A stretch of DNA of 64,000 bases from Mesorhizobium sp. B2-1-8. Lineage in GTDB: Bacteria; Pseudomonadota; Alphaproteobacteria; Rhizobiales; Rhizobiaceae. The position numbers and the translations under genes are program-made. The notes beneath the pieces were generated by a model, which worked only from the letters and a program-made list of their open reading frames with translations, was not told where the DNA came from and made no database searches. Each line of letters starts with the position of its first letter. The stretch's first letter is position 1. The stretch spans positions 5,557,501 to 5,621,500 of the forward strand of contig NZ_CP083952.1 in NCBI RefSeq assembly GCF_006442545.2, in the 5' to 3' direction. Shown here piece after piece: positions 37,011 to 46,888 of the stretch.

Positions 37011-38258
37011 TCAGAATTTCGCCATCCAGGCCTTTTGCGCGGCAGCGGCCGCCTCTTCCGGCGTTTGCTCACCGGCAAGCATTTTTTGCGCCTGCACGTC
37101 GAACTGGGTCATCAGGTCTTCAGCCACCGGCAGGCCCGTGAACTCGTTGGCGAGATAGCCGGTCTTGAAGATCTCGAAAGCCTTGCCGAAAGCCTTGTCG
37201 GACGTCACGAAGTCAGGCTTGGCGTTGACGTTGCCCGGGAAGGCGTTTGCAAGCGAAACGAGCTTGGCGTTCACCTTTTCGCTCATCAAATACTGGACGA
37301 GTTTCCAGGCCTCCTCCTGGTGTTTCGAGGCCGCGGAGATGCCGATGCCCCAGGAGGCATAGGGAAGGCCGCGCTTTCCCGTATAGTTTTCCACGACCGG
37401 AACCGGGATGAGGTCGAAGTTCAGCTTGGGATTGCGCTTGCGGATAAGGTTCACATGCGCGAGCGAGTCGATCATCATCCCGACGCGGTCGTTGACGAAT
37501 TCCTCGACCTTTTCCTGCTCGGTCTTGGTGGCGATGCCGGGCGAGATGGTGCCGGCGTCGTTGAGCGATTTGACGAAGGTGAGCATGTCCACCACCGGTT
37601 TGCCCTCGAGGTCGGGCTTGCCGTTCGCCATCATCGATTGACCCGAAGCCCAGACCCACGACATCATGTCGTTCTGGACACCGGACGGCGTTTGCAGCGA
37701 CAGGGGCAGCACCCAGCCATACTGGTTCTTGTCGGCGTGCGTCATCTTCTTGGCGGCTTCGAGAAATTCCGCGCGGGTCGACGGCAGCTTGGTCACGCCT
37801 GCCTGGGCGGCGAGGTCCATATTCACGAAGACCGGATAGACGAACGAAGCGACCGGGAACATCACCGCCTTGCCATCGACCTTGATGATGTCGGCGATCT
37901 GGCTCTTGTCGAATTTGCTCGCATCCATCATCGGGTTCATGTCGGCGAGCGCGTTCTGCGCATTCAGATTGTTCACCCATGCGCCGTCGAGACCGACGAC
38001 GTCGCTGAGCGTTCCGGTTGCAGCACCAACCGAGATCTGGTCTCGCGTGGTCGCGTAGGGGCCGCTGACCAGCGTCACCTTGATTCCGGGGTTCGCGGCC
38101 TCGAAATCGTCCATGATTGCCCTGAGCGAGCCAGCCGGCAATTCGGGCTCCCACCATTGGGTGAATTCCAGCGTCGTGTCCGCCATGGCGCCGGTTGCGC
38201 CAAGCAACCACGCGGCCGCGGCTATTTTCAGCATCGCGGGTTTTATACGAAAGGTCAT
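37011..38258 (-). CDS. Extracellular sugar-binding protein of ABC importer
   Basis: This 415-residue family 1 binding protein has a Sec signal peptide (about residues 1-26, ending GAMAD). It continues with LEFTQWWEPELPAGSLRAIMDDFEAANPGIKV, typical of sugar-binding proteins. It captures substrate in the periplasm for the downstream permeases. AGGAGGAG lies just before the ATG. The substrate is not readable; the neighbouring kinase and aldolase suggest a sugar that is phosphorylated and then cleaved. Confidence 0.92.
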   Translation of the reverse strand: MTFRIKPAMLKIAAAAWLLGATGAMADTTLEFTQWWEPELPAGSLRAIMDDFEAANPGIKVTLVSGPYATTRDQISVGAATGTLSDVVGLDGAWVNNLNAQNALADMNPMMDASKFDKSQIADIIKVDGKAVMFPVASFVYPVFVNMDLAAQAGVTKLPSTRAEFLEAAKKMTHADKNQYGWVLPLSLQTPSGVQNDMMSWVWASGQSMMANGKPDLEGKPVVDMLTFVKSLNDAGTISPGIATKTEQEKVEEFVNDRVGMMIDSLAHVNLIRKRNPKLNFDLIPVPVVENYTGKRGLPYASWGIGISAASKHQEEAWKLVQYLMSEKVNAKLVSLANAFPGNVNAKPDFVTSDKAFGKAFEIFKTGYLANEFTGLPVAEDLMTQFDVQAQKMLAGEQTPEEAAAAAQKAWMAKF

Positions 38259-38369
38259 TTTCTCCTCCTTCTTTTATGATCGGCCGCACAATGCTGCCGA
38301 TCGTCTGGTTATTCAGAAGTCTTCTTACGCAGACGCCTCGCTCTCGCCTGCGGGCCTTGCCGCGGATCT

Positions 38370-39515
<1,146 letters not shown>

Positions 39516-39604
39516 CTTCCTCCCTCCACAAGTCTAAGCCACTGATTTTTATTGTGCTCCTTGGCTTATTCCGCCTGTGAAATGTTTCCTCGGACAGTTT
39601 CAGG

Positions 39605-40555
39605 CTATGTTCCGGTATCGAGCTGCGTATATTTCAATTCGACTGCCGACGGCGCGTTCGTCGATGCCAGGAATTCCATCACCTGGCCGTCGGTCGGAAG
39701 CGCTTCGCGCCCGCCCCGCCCCGTTATCGAAAGGGCCGCCGCTGCGGCGGCGAATGCGACCCGGCCTGCGGTGTCGGCCCCGCGCGTCAATGCAAGGGCA
39801 TAGGCGCCGTGAAAGCAGTCACCGGCGCCGGTCGAATCGACGACGGCGACCCGATGCGGAGGCAGGTGCCAGAGCCCGGTCTCGTCGCGTCCGCGATAAT
39901 AGACGCCCTTGCCGCCATCCGTCAGAACTACGGCGAACCGCGACGGCAACCACAATGCATCGAGCATCTCGGCGGGCGATCGGCACCCCGTGAAAGCCCG
40001 CGCAAAGCCGAGGGGAAGAATGAGATGGTCGCAGAGCGCGATCAGTCTCTCGGTGGCCGGGCCGCTGCTCCATTCGATATCGCCGAGGATCGCAAGGCCG
40101 AGATCGCGAGCCCGAACCACGACATCCAGCGACCGGATCGCGTAACTATCCACGATCAGGACTGTCGCGCGGCTGAGGACCTCGTCCGGAAAGTCCGGCG
40201 CGGTGCCCAGCATCGCTTCGTCGTCATACGCGATGAACCGCTCCCCATCCGAGCCGACGGTGATCCGCGAGCGCACCGGACGTGCGTGCGGGTGGCGCGG
40301 CGCGAATGCAGTTTCAACGCCGCTCGCAACGAGATCGCACAGCACGGCGTCGTCCTCGGCACTGCCCAGCCATCCGACGAACCCGGCGGTTCCGCCGAGC
40401 CGCGCGACGGCGGCAAGGGCCGTCGCGACATTTCCGCCGAAAGCTCTGGTGCTTTGCAGAACCTTCCCCTTGCCCGCCGACAACGGCTGATCGACATAGA
40501 CGATGTCGTCGATCGCAATAGCTCCGAAGCCGAGGATTGAAGGGACGGTGTGCAT
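39605..40555 (-). CDS. PfkB-family carbohydrate kinase
   Basis: This 316-residue ribokinase-fold kinase has the glycine-rich AFGGNVATALAAVARLG (about residues 38-54) and the catalytic anion hole DSTGAGDCFHGAYA near residue 245. Relatives phosphorylate ribose, fructose, tagatose-6-phosphate, fructose-1-phosphate or sulfofructose. It lies between the aldolase gene (3 bp gap) and the importer ATPase. The predicted order of events is import, phosphorylation and aldol cleavage. The substrate is unknown; no sugar isomerase is adjacent, which hints at a ketose. Confidence 0.88.
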   Translation of the reverse strand: MHTVPSILGFGAIAIDDIVYVDQPLSAGKGKVLQSTRAFGGNVATALAAVARLGGTAGFVGWLGSAEDDAVLCDLVASGVETAFAPRHPHARPVRSRITVGSDGERFIAYDDEAMLGTAPDFPDEVLSRATVLIVDSYAIRSLDVVVRARDLGLAILGDIEWSSGPATERLIALCDHLILPLGFARAFTGCRSPAEMLDALWLPSRFAVVLTDGGKGVYYRGRDETGLWHLPPHRVAVVDSTGAGDCFHGAYALALTRGADTAGRVAFAAAAAALSITGRGGREALPTDGQVMEFLASTNAPSAVELKYTQLDTGT

Positions 40556-40558
40556 CGT

Positions 40559-41359
40559 TCAGGCACCCGCTCTTGCCAGGGCGTCTTGCGCCGAAAGGCC
40601 GTCATGGATGACGCCCCGAAAGGCAATCGCTGCCTTCTGCGGATCGCCATGCCCCCAGAGATTGCGGCCCACCACGGCACCGCGCGCGCCGGCACGGATG
40701 GCGTCCGCCGTCTGCTGAAGGGCGCCGAGCAGCGTATCTGTCTTCGGGCCACCCGCGATCACAACCGGCACCGGGCAGGTCCGAACGGTCTCTCGGAACG
40801 ACTCGAAATCGCCCGTGTAACCGATCTTGATCACGTCGACGCCGGACTCGTAGCCGATGCGCGCCGCATAGGCGATCTCGTCGGGGGTGAAGACGATTTT
40901 TGCCCCATCGGTGAAATCGCGAGGGTAGATATGCGCGACTACCGGCATGCCGTAGCGGGCCGCTGCATTCACCGAATCGGTCAGCCAGCGTATGTATTTG
41001 CCCTCGGTCGCGCCGCGTACCGGAATGGCCACGGCCAACGCATCGGCGCCAGCGCGCACCGCATCCTCGGGCGTTGCAATCAGCTCACTGATGCGATCGT
41101 CCGGGGTGAAGCAGCCGGCCTGGATGACCAGGGAAGCCTTGCCCGCGTATTGCGGCCATAGATGGCGCGCGGTGCCGGGCTGGATGCTGACGTAATCGGG
41201 TTTGCCCACCATGACGCGAGCGAGCGCGCCCGGCAGATCGGCAAGACCTCCTTTGCGCACGTCGCCATAGCCGACAAAGTGGTCGACCGCGCCGCCAAAA
41301 AGATTTCCCGATGGATGCGAAAAGAGGCGCGCAAGGCGCACTTTGGTTCCTAGGCTCAT
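40559..41359 (-). CDS. Class I aldolase of the DeoC/FbaB/LsrF family
   Basis: This 266-residue TIM-barrel aldolase has the Schiff-base lysine in GVDVIKIGYTGDFESF (about residue 176) and the phosphate-binding end VPVVIAGGPKTDT plus AGARGAVVGRNLWGH. The N-terminal half has VDHFVGYGD and IQPGTARHLWPQYAG, as in LsrF and archaeal-type fructose-bisphosphate aldolases. It probably splits the phosphorylated product of the adjacent PfkB kinase. ATG 41359 was chosen; its ribosome site is weak. It is the first gene of the operon, divergent from deoR. Confidence 0.8.
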   Translation of the reverse strand: MSLGTKVRLARLFSHPSGNLFGGAVDHFVGYGDVRKGGLADLPGALARVMVGKPDYVSIQPGTARHLWPQYAGKASLVIQAGCFTPDDRISELIATPEDAVRAGADALAVAIPVRGATEGKYIRWLTDSVNAAARYGMPVVAHIYPRDFTDGAKIVFTPDEIAYAARIGYESGVDVIKIGYTGDFESFRETVRTCPVPVVIAGGPKTDTLLGALQQTADAIRAGARGAVVGRNLWGHGDPQKAAIAFRGVIHDGLSAQDALARAGA

Positions 41360-41435
41360 GAGTGCAAAAAGTCCCAATCGTTTGGTTTCAAAATCCTGGA
41401 ACCAGTGTTTGCGAAAGAAACGATAAATGCAATCT

Positions 41436-41451
41436 TTCGAAAGCTTTCGAA
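41436..41451. promoter_or_regulatory. Candidate DeoR-type operator, perfect 16-bp palindrome
   Basis: TTCGAAAG-CTTTCGAA is a perfect palindrome in the gap between the aldolase operon and the divergent deoR-type gene. A further CGAAA copy lies at 41412-41416. DeoR-family repressors commonly bind TTTCG/CGAAA-type repeats, so this is the likely operator. Confidence 0.6.
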
Positions 41452-41521
41452 TTTGCGTATTTTTGGTAAGGTGGGTCGAGGCCGGGGCGATTGCTCGGCG
41501 CATGGAGGCAAGGACAGGGCA

Positions 41522-42283
41522 ATGTTGTCGGAGCAGAGACGCCAATCGATCCTGAGTGAGGTGCAACGCAGCGGACAGGTTCGCACGAAGGATCTGTCCG
41601 ACGATTTTGGCGTGTCGGAAGTCACGGTGCGCTCCGACCTCGAGATACTGGACCGCAAGGGACTACTGACCAAGACCCGTGGAGGGGCGGTGACCCGGAC
41701 CACGGATTCGACTACGGCCGCGTTCGCCCGGCGGATGCAAACGAACCTCGATGCGAAGAAACGCATCGCCCGGGCAGCGGTAGAACTGTTCGAGGACAAC
41801 CAATCGGTCCTCTTCGACGGCGGCTCGACATTGATGCAGGTTGCCATGCAGTTACCGCCACTCAACAATGTCGTGGTCGCGGCCACGGCGATGAATATCG
41901 TGCAGCATCTGATGCATCGGCCCGGGCTCGACGTGCACATGATCGGTGGCCGGGTCTATCCAGACACGGTGAGCACGCTGATTACCGATGCCGACACGGC
42001 TCTCGGCGGCTTGGTGGCGCATCAGGTCTTCGTGGGAGCGCACGCGATCGACTCGTCACTGGATGTGGTCGACGTGAACGAAGACATGGCGCGAACGAAG
42101 CGAAACCTGGTGCGCATGGCCCGGCGCGTTGTCCTCCTTGCGGATTCGAGCAAATGGGGCGTCAGCGGGACCTCCAAGGCATTTTCGCTGTCGAGCGTCC
42201 ATGTGGTGATCACCGACGATGGCCTGCCCGGCCCAATACGCAGCCAGCTGGATAGAACGGGGGCCATGGTGATCTATGCCTGA
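41522..42283 (+). CDS. DeoR-family transcriptional regulator
   Basis: This 253-residue regulator has an N-terminal DeoR helix-turn-helix (MLSEQRRQSILSEVQ then VSEVTVRSDLEILDRKGLLTKTRGGA, about residues 1-57). The C-terminal DeoR sensor domain has DGGSTLMQVA, the MIGGRV stretch and ADSSKWG. Ligands in the family are phosphorylated sugars. ATG 41522 follows AAGGACAGG. It is divergent from the aldolase-kinase-importer operon and most likely represses it through the palindrome between them. Confidence 0.92.
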   Translation: MLSEQRRQSILSEVQRSGQVRTKDLSDDFGVSEVTVRSDLEILDRKGLLTKTRGGAVTRTTDSTTAAFARRMQTNLDAKKRIARAAVELFEDNQSVLFDGGSTLMQVAMQLPPLNNVVVAATAMNIVQHLMHRPGLDVHMIGGRVYPDTVSTLITDADTALGGLVAHQVFVGAHAIDSSLDVVDVNEDMARTKRNLVRMARRVVLLADSSKWGVSGTSKAFSLSSVHVVITDDGLPGPIRSQLDRTGAMVIYA

Positions 42284-42546
42284 ACCCGTCGCGGTCCATG
42301 CCCGCAACCGAAAGATCCGATGCGGATGGCCCACGGGATTCGTATCGGCCAGCCGTATTTTCCTGCCTCTCATCTTCTCCTCCCAGGGCTGGCAGCCTCC
42401 CGATGTCCCGCCAGCATTTCCGCATGTTCTATAAAAATTTTACGCGCGTCAATATTTAAAATGTTGTATAGCGATTTCGATTGCGATCCGGCATCGTCGC
42501 GACGGATCGGGCAGACGTGACCGCATTGGGGAGAGTACGACAGAAA

Positions 42547-43695
42547 ATGCAGGCAAAATCACAGGCCAAACTCGGCATCGGCGTCATCGGATGCGGCAAC
42601 ATCTCGATGACTTACCTGCGCAATGCCGCGCTTTTCGGCGGCATCGAATTCCGCGCCTGCGCCGATATTTCGGCCGAGATGGCGGCGTTGCGGGCCAAGG
42701 AATACGGCATTCGCGCTCTCGGCGTCGATGCGCTCCTGGCCGACCCCGAAATCGACCTCGTCCTCAACCTGACCATCCCGGCGGCGCATTTCGACATTTC
42801 GTTCTCCGCCCTTTCTGCTGGCAAGCATGTCTTCACCGAAAAGCCACTCGCAACCTCGGCCAGCGACGGCCGCCGCCTGGTGACCGAGGCGGCCAGGCGT
42901 GGCCTGCTGCTCGGCTCGGCGCCTGACACGTTCCTTGGCGCCGCCGGACGCAAAGCGCGCCGCCTGATGGACGAGGGCGCCATCGGCCGCCCTGTCGCCG
43001 GCACCGCCTTCATGATGGGACGCGGCATGGAACACTGGCATCCCAATCCGCAATTCTACTACCAGCCGGGCGGCGGCCCGGTATTCGACATGGGCCCCTA
43101 CTATCTCACCATGCTGGTCAACCTGCTCGGTCCGGTCGCGCGCGTCATGGCGATGGCGACGCGTGGCCAGGAGGAACGGTTGATATCGGCCGAAGGGCCG
43201 TTCAAGAACACCAAATTCAAGGTCGGCACGCCGACCAACGTGCTGTCGCTGCTCGAATTCCGCTCCGGCGCGACCGTCACCTTCGGTGCCTCATGGGATG
43301 TGTTCAAACATTCCAACCATCCGATCGAGTTGCACGGCACCGAGGGCTCTCTGCGCCTGCCTGACCCCGACACGTTCGGCGGCACGGTGTCGCTCTCCGA
43401 ACGCGGCGCCGACTGGAAGGATTTCGCCAGCGAAGGCGAACTCTACGGCGCCCGCAACTGGCCTTACGCGGCGCCCGACCGCGCCAATTACCGGATGCTC
43501 GGCGTCGCCGACCTGGTGCGATCGCTGCAGACTGGGGCAACGCCTCGCGCTTCCGGCACTCTGGCGCTGCATGTGCTGGAGATCATGGAAGCGATCCTTC
43601 ATTCGGGCGAGACGAAAAGCTCGGTCGCCATTGCCGGTGACGTCGTCCAGCCGACCCTGCTGAGCGAAGACGAGGCACGCGGCCTGCTCGCCTGA
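42547..43695 (+). CDS. Gfo/Idh/MocA-family oxidoreductase
   Basis: This 382-residue dehydrogenase has an N-terminal Rossmann fold (IGVIGCGNISMTYLRNA, about residues 11-27), catalytic TEKPLATSASDGRR near residue 98, and the substrate-domain motif GGGPVFDMGPYYLTMLVNLLG. Members oxidise or reduce sugars with NAD(P). The start is ATG 42547 with GGGGAGAG 11 bp upstream. The 263-bp gap before it is AT-rich and holds its promoter. The esterase gene follows in the same operon. GC content is back to the genome norm. Confidence 0.87.
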   Translation: MQAKSQAKLGIGVIGCGNISMTYLRNAALFGGIEFRACADISAEMAALRAKEYGIRALGVDALLADPEIDLVLNLTIPAAHFDISFSALSAGKHVFTEKPLATSASDGRRLVTEAARRGLLLGSAPDTFLGAAGRKARRLMDEGAIGRPVAGTAFMMGRGMEHWHPNPQFYYQPGGGPVFDMGPYYLTMLVNLLGPVARVMAMATRGQEERLISAEGPFKNTKFKVGTPTNVLSLLEFRSGATVTFGASWDVFKHSNHPIELHGTEGSLRLPDPDTFGGTVSLSERGADWKDFASEGELYGARNWPYAAPDRANYRMLGVADLVRSLQTGATPRASGTLALHVLEIMEAILHSGETKSSVAIAGDVVQPTLLSEDEARGLLA

Positions 43696-43712
43696 TCCGC
43701 ACGGAGATGACG

Positions 43713-44663
43713 ATGACACTCGATCCGGATGCACTGCGTGCGCTCGAAATCGGCCGGGCCGCCGGTGGCGAACCGTTCGAGAATGGCAGCGTGGCTGCGG
43801 CGCGGGCCGCGTATATCGCTTCGTTCCCGACCCAGCAGGGCGAGCACGAGCCGGTCACGGCAACCGAGCAACGGCAGATCGACGGGCCGAACGGCCCGGT
43901 CGCGATCCGCATCCATCGCGGTATAGGCACTCCGCGTACCGGCGCGCGCGCCTTGCTTTACCTGCATGGCGGCGGTTGGGTCATCGGCAATCTCGATTCG
44001 CATGACGAAATCTGCCGCTGGCTGGCCAATCTCGGCAACGCCGTGGTCGTCTGCCCCGACTACAGGCTGGCGCCGGAGCACAAGTTTCCCGCCGGGCTCG
44101 AGGATTGCGCGGCAGCGCTGCGCTTCATGGCCGGGAACGCCGGCGAACTCGGCATCGACTCAGGCCGCATTGCCGTTGCCGGCGATAGCGCCGGCGGCAA
44201 CCTTGCCGCCGTGCTGGCGTTGCTTGCCCGCGACGGGCTGGCGCCGCCGCTTGCCGCCCAGATCCTGATCTATCCCAACACCGATGCCCGCCAGACGGCG
44301 GACAGCTGCCGGCGTTTCGGCGACGGCTTCGGGCTCACCGCCGCCACCATGGCCTGGTTCCGCGACCACTATGTGCGAACGCCGGACGATATCGCGGACT
44401 GGCGCGTTTCGCCGCTGCTGGCCTCCAGCCTTGCCGGCGCACCGCCGGCCTTCGTCGTGATCGCCGGCCACGACATCCTTGTCGACGAAGGCACGGCCTA
44501 TGCCGGGCGCCTGCAGGCCGAAGGAGTGCCGCTGGCGTTGCGGCACTGGCCGGGTCAGATCCACGGCTTCGTCTCGATGGGCCGCCACATCCTGGCCGCG
44601 CGGCAAGCGGTGAGCGAGGCGGCGGCCTGGCTTCAGCGGCAGACGCGTGCTCAGGCCGACTGA
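43713..44663 (+). CDS. Alpha/beta hydrolase, hormone-sensitive-lipase-type esterase
   Basis: This 316-residue esterase has the HSL-family oxyanion motif LHGGGWVIG (about residues 87-95) and nucleophile elbow GDSAGGN (Ser near 155). The acid Asp is near VVIAGHDILVDEG and His in GQIHGFVSMG. ATG 43713 was chosen over 43707 because GGAG then sits 6 bp upstream. It probably removes acyl groups from a sugar or aromatic ester used with the preceding dehydrogenase (inference). Its last 13 bp overlap the convergent lacI-type gene. Confidence 0.87.
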   Translation: MTLDPDALRALEIGRAAGGEPFENGSVAAARAAYIASFPTQQGEHEPVTATEQRQIDGPNGPVAIRIHRGIGTPRTGARALLYLHGGGWVIGNLDSHDEICRWLANLGNAVVVCPDYRLAPEHKFPAGLEDCAAALRFMAGNAGELGIDSGRIAVAGDSAGGNLAAVLALLARDGLAPPLAAQILIYPNTDARQTADSCRRFGDGFGLTAATMAWFRDHYVRTPDDIADWRVSPLLASSLAGAPPAFVVIAGHDILVDEGTAYAGRLQAEGVPLALRHWPGQIHGFVSMGRHILAARQAVSEAAAWLQRQTRAQAD

Positions 44664-45685
44664 CGCATCACCAGGGTCGCGCCAAGCTTGACGTTGCGCA
44701 CCAGATCCTGGCCGGGCGGGTCAGCCTCGTCCAGCAAGGCCAGCAGGATCTCGACACTGCGGCCGGCCATGGCGGCGAAGTCCTGCGCCATGGTGGTCAA
44801 CGCGGGACAGGTGTAGCGGCTCAGCGGATGATCGTCGTGAGCGGCGACACGGAAATCGCAATCGGCGCGGCGGCCGATCTTCAGCCCGCGCGAGAAGGCA
44901 GCCGACATCACGCCGAAGGCGAGACGGTCATTGGCGCAGAGCAGCGTGCGGGCCGGCAGACCGCCTTTCTCGAGCGTCCTGTCCATCCATTCGTGACCGA
45001 TGCGCTCGAAGTCCCAGCTGTAGTCGCCCGCCGCCTTGAGAACGACGGACTCCAGGCCGGCGGCGTGCATCGTGTCGATATAGCTCTGCAGCCGTTCGCT
45101 CGAATTGTGGTTGACGTGCGGAATGTCGACATAGACCGGCGGTTCGCCGGACCGGCAGAGATAATCGACGATCGTCGAGGTGCTCTGGTGGTTGTCATTG
45201 CCGACGAACGGCGTGTCGCCCTCGATGTAGGTGTCGAAATAGACGATCGGAATGTCCTCGCTCATCCGCTCGAAGACGCCGGGTTCGGAGACTATTCCCA
45301 AAGGAGCGACGATGGCGCCGGCGACCTTCAGTGACATCAGCGTCCTCACCGACTCCGCCTCCAGCTTCGGCGAACCGTGCGAGGAAATGACGATCGGCCA
45401 AAACCCTTCCTCGCGGCAGCGCAGTTCGATGCGGCTGACCATCTCGGCATAGAACGGATCGGTGATCGTCGGCACGACGATGCCGACATTGCGGGTGCGC
45501 TTGCGGTTGAGATTGCGCGCGAAAACGTTCGGCTGATAGTCCGAGGAACGAAGCGCCGCCTCGATGCGCGCCCGTGTCGCCGGCTTCACGCTGGCCGGAT
45601 CGTCGAAATACTTCGACAGGGTTGGCCGCGACACGCCGGACGCCCTGGCGAAATCATCCATCGTGCGGTGGGTCTTCTCCGCCAT
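44651..45685 (-). CDS. LacI-family transcriptional regulator
   Basis: This 344-residue regulator has the LacI headpiece (TMDDFARASGVSRPTLSKYFDDPASVKPATRARIEAAL, about residues 8-46), the hinge helix FARNLNRKRTRNVGIVVP, and a periplasmic-binding-protein-like sugar domain. It is divergent from the tagatose-type kinase and gatZ genes and probably controls them. Candidate half-sites (CGTCAA and TTGACG, 8 bp apart) lie at 45832-45851 in the shared promoter region. Its 3' end overlaps the esterase gene by 13 bp. Confidence 0.9.
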   Translation of the reverse strand: MAEKTHRTMDDFARASGVSRPTLSKYFDDPASVKPATRARIEAALRSSDYQPNVFARNLNRKRTRNVGIVVPTITDPFYAEMVSRIELRCREEGFWPIVISSHGSPKLEAESVRTLMSLKVAGAIVAPLGIVSEPGVFERMSEDIPIVYFDTYIEGDTPFVGNDNHQSTSTIVDYLCRSGEPPVYVDIPHVNHNSSERLQSYIDTMHAAGLESVVLKAAGDYSWDFERIGHEWMDRTLEKGGLPARTLLCANDRLAFGVMSAAFSRGLKIGRRADCDFRVAAHDDHPLSRYTCPALTTMAQDFAAMAGRSVEILLALLDEADPPGQDLVRNVKLGATLVMRQSA

Positions 45686-45934
45686 CGATATTTCAGCCCC
45701 TTACTCTCAATGCTAGCCTTCGCGCCCTGGCCAGAATCAGTCTTGCGACCGTCGCGGTGAGGCAGCATTGCTTGACCGAACTTATTCAGTCAAATTTTCA
45801 CGTTTCCAGTACAACGCAAAAGAATTGCGCACGTCAAATTATTTATTGACGCTCTGAAAACGACGACTTAGGTTTTGAACCGCACGGACATAGGGGAGCA
45901 CGCGGCAGCCGACCGTCCGGCAGATGGTGAGGAC

Positions 45935-46888
45935 ATGAAGAAACTGGTTTGCGCCGGCGAGATCCTGGTCGAGATCATGGCCGAGCGGATCGGCCAGAGT
46001 TTTCGCGCTCCCGGCCCGCTGATCGGTCCGTTTCCGTCAGGCGCTCCCGCCATCTTCATCGACCAGGCGGCGCGGCTCGGTCAGCCTGCAGGGCTGATCG
46101 CGGCAGTGGGCGACGACGATTTCGGACATTTGAACATAGAGCGCCTGCGCGCTGACGGCGCCGACATCTCGGCCATCAAGATCCATCGGGGTGCCGCGAC
46201 CGGAACCGCCTTCGTCACCTATGAGAGCGATGGCAGCCGGCACTTCGTCTACAACATCAAGCAGAGTGCCGCCGGGCTGATCGAGATCGGCACGGAAGCG
46301 CGCGCGCTGCTGGCCGGCGCCGACCATTTCCACGTCATGGGCACATCGCTGTTCTCGCCCGAGGTGATCGAGGTCGCCCGCAACGGGATCGAAGCCGTCA
46401 AGACGCGCGGCGGCACGGTTTCCTTCGACCCCAACATCCGCAAGGAGATGCTCGATCTGCCAGGCATGCGCGACGCCTTGCATTTCGTGCTGTCGAAGAC
46501 CGATGTATTCCTGCCGAGCGGGCCGGAACTGTTCACCTTCGCCAAGGCAACCGACGAGGAGAGCGCGGCGCGCGAAATGCTGGACCGCGGCATCTCGGCG
46601 GTGGTCGTCAAGAAGGGCGCGCAGGGCGCCGTCCACTACGACCGGTCAGGGCGCATCGCGTCACCCGGCTTCGTCGTCGAGGAAATCGACCCGACGGGCG
46701 CCGGAGACTGTTTTGCGGCAGCCTTCGTCTCCTTCTGGCTGCGTGGAGAAGCCCCCGAAAAGGCGCTCGAGATCGCCAATGGCTGCGGCGCGCTGGCGGT
46801 GACGAAGAAGGGGCCGATGGAAGGCATCGCCTCGCTGGCCGCTGTCGAGGCGTTCATCGCGACCGCCAGGACCGGAACACCGGCATGA
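45935..46888 (+). CDS. PfkB-family sugar kinase (tagatose kinase-like)
   Basis: This 317-residue ribokinase-fold kinase opens CAGEILVEIMAERIGQ and has PSGAPAIFIDQAARLG (about residues 34-49), an early GTAFVTYESDGSR, and the catalytic DPTGAGDCFAAAFVSFW near residue 252. It forms an operon with gatZ (ATGA overlap). In Agrobacterium a kinase of this kind makes D-tagatose-6-phosphate in galactitol use, and a GatZ homologue acts next. The same route is likely here. ATG 45935 has GAGG upstream; a longer in-frame ATG lacks a ribosome site. Confidence 0.85.
   Translation: MKKLVCAGEILVEIMAERIGQSFRAPGPLIGPFPSGAPAIFIDQAARLGQPAGLIAAVGDDDFGHLNIERLRADGADISAIKIHRGAATGTAFVTYESDGSRHFVYNIKQSAAGLIEIGTEARALLAGADHFHVMGTSLFSPEVIEVARNGIEAVKTRGGTVSFDPNIRKEMLDLPGMRDALHFVLSKTDVFLPSGPELFTFAKATDEESAAREMLDRGISAVVVKKGAQGAVHYDRSGRIASPGFVVEEIDPTGAGDCFAAAFVSFWLRGEAPEKALEIANGCGALAVTKKGPMEGIASLAAVEAFIATARTGTPA

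Noticed and set aside
39605..42283. Reading the PfkB-aldolase-DeoR set as the sulfoquinovose (sulfo-EMP) pathway
   Set aside because: The gene types match YihV, YihT and YihW loosely, but there is no sulfoquinovosidase, isomerase or sulfolactaldehyde reductase nearby, and sulfonate-binding residues could not be verified.
45832..45851. CGTCAA-N8-TTGACG as a definite LacI operator
   Set aside because: Symmetry is limited to six bases per half and it lacks the central CG usual for LacI-family operators. It is mentioned only as a candidate in the lacI entry.
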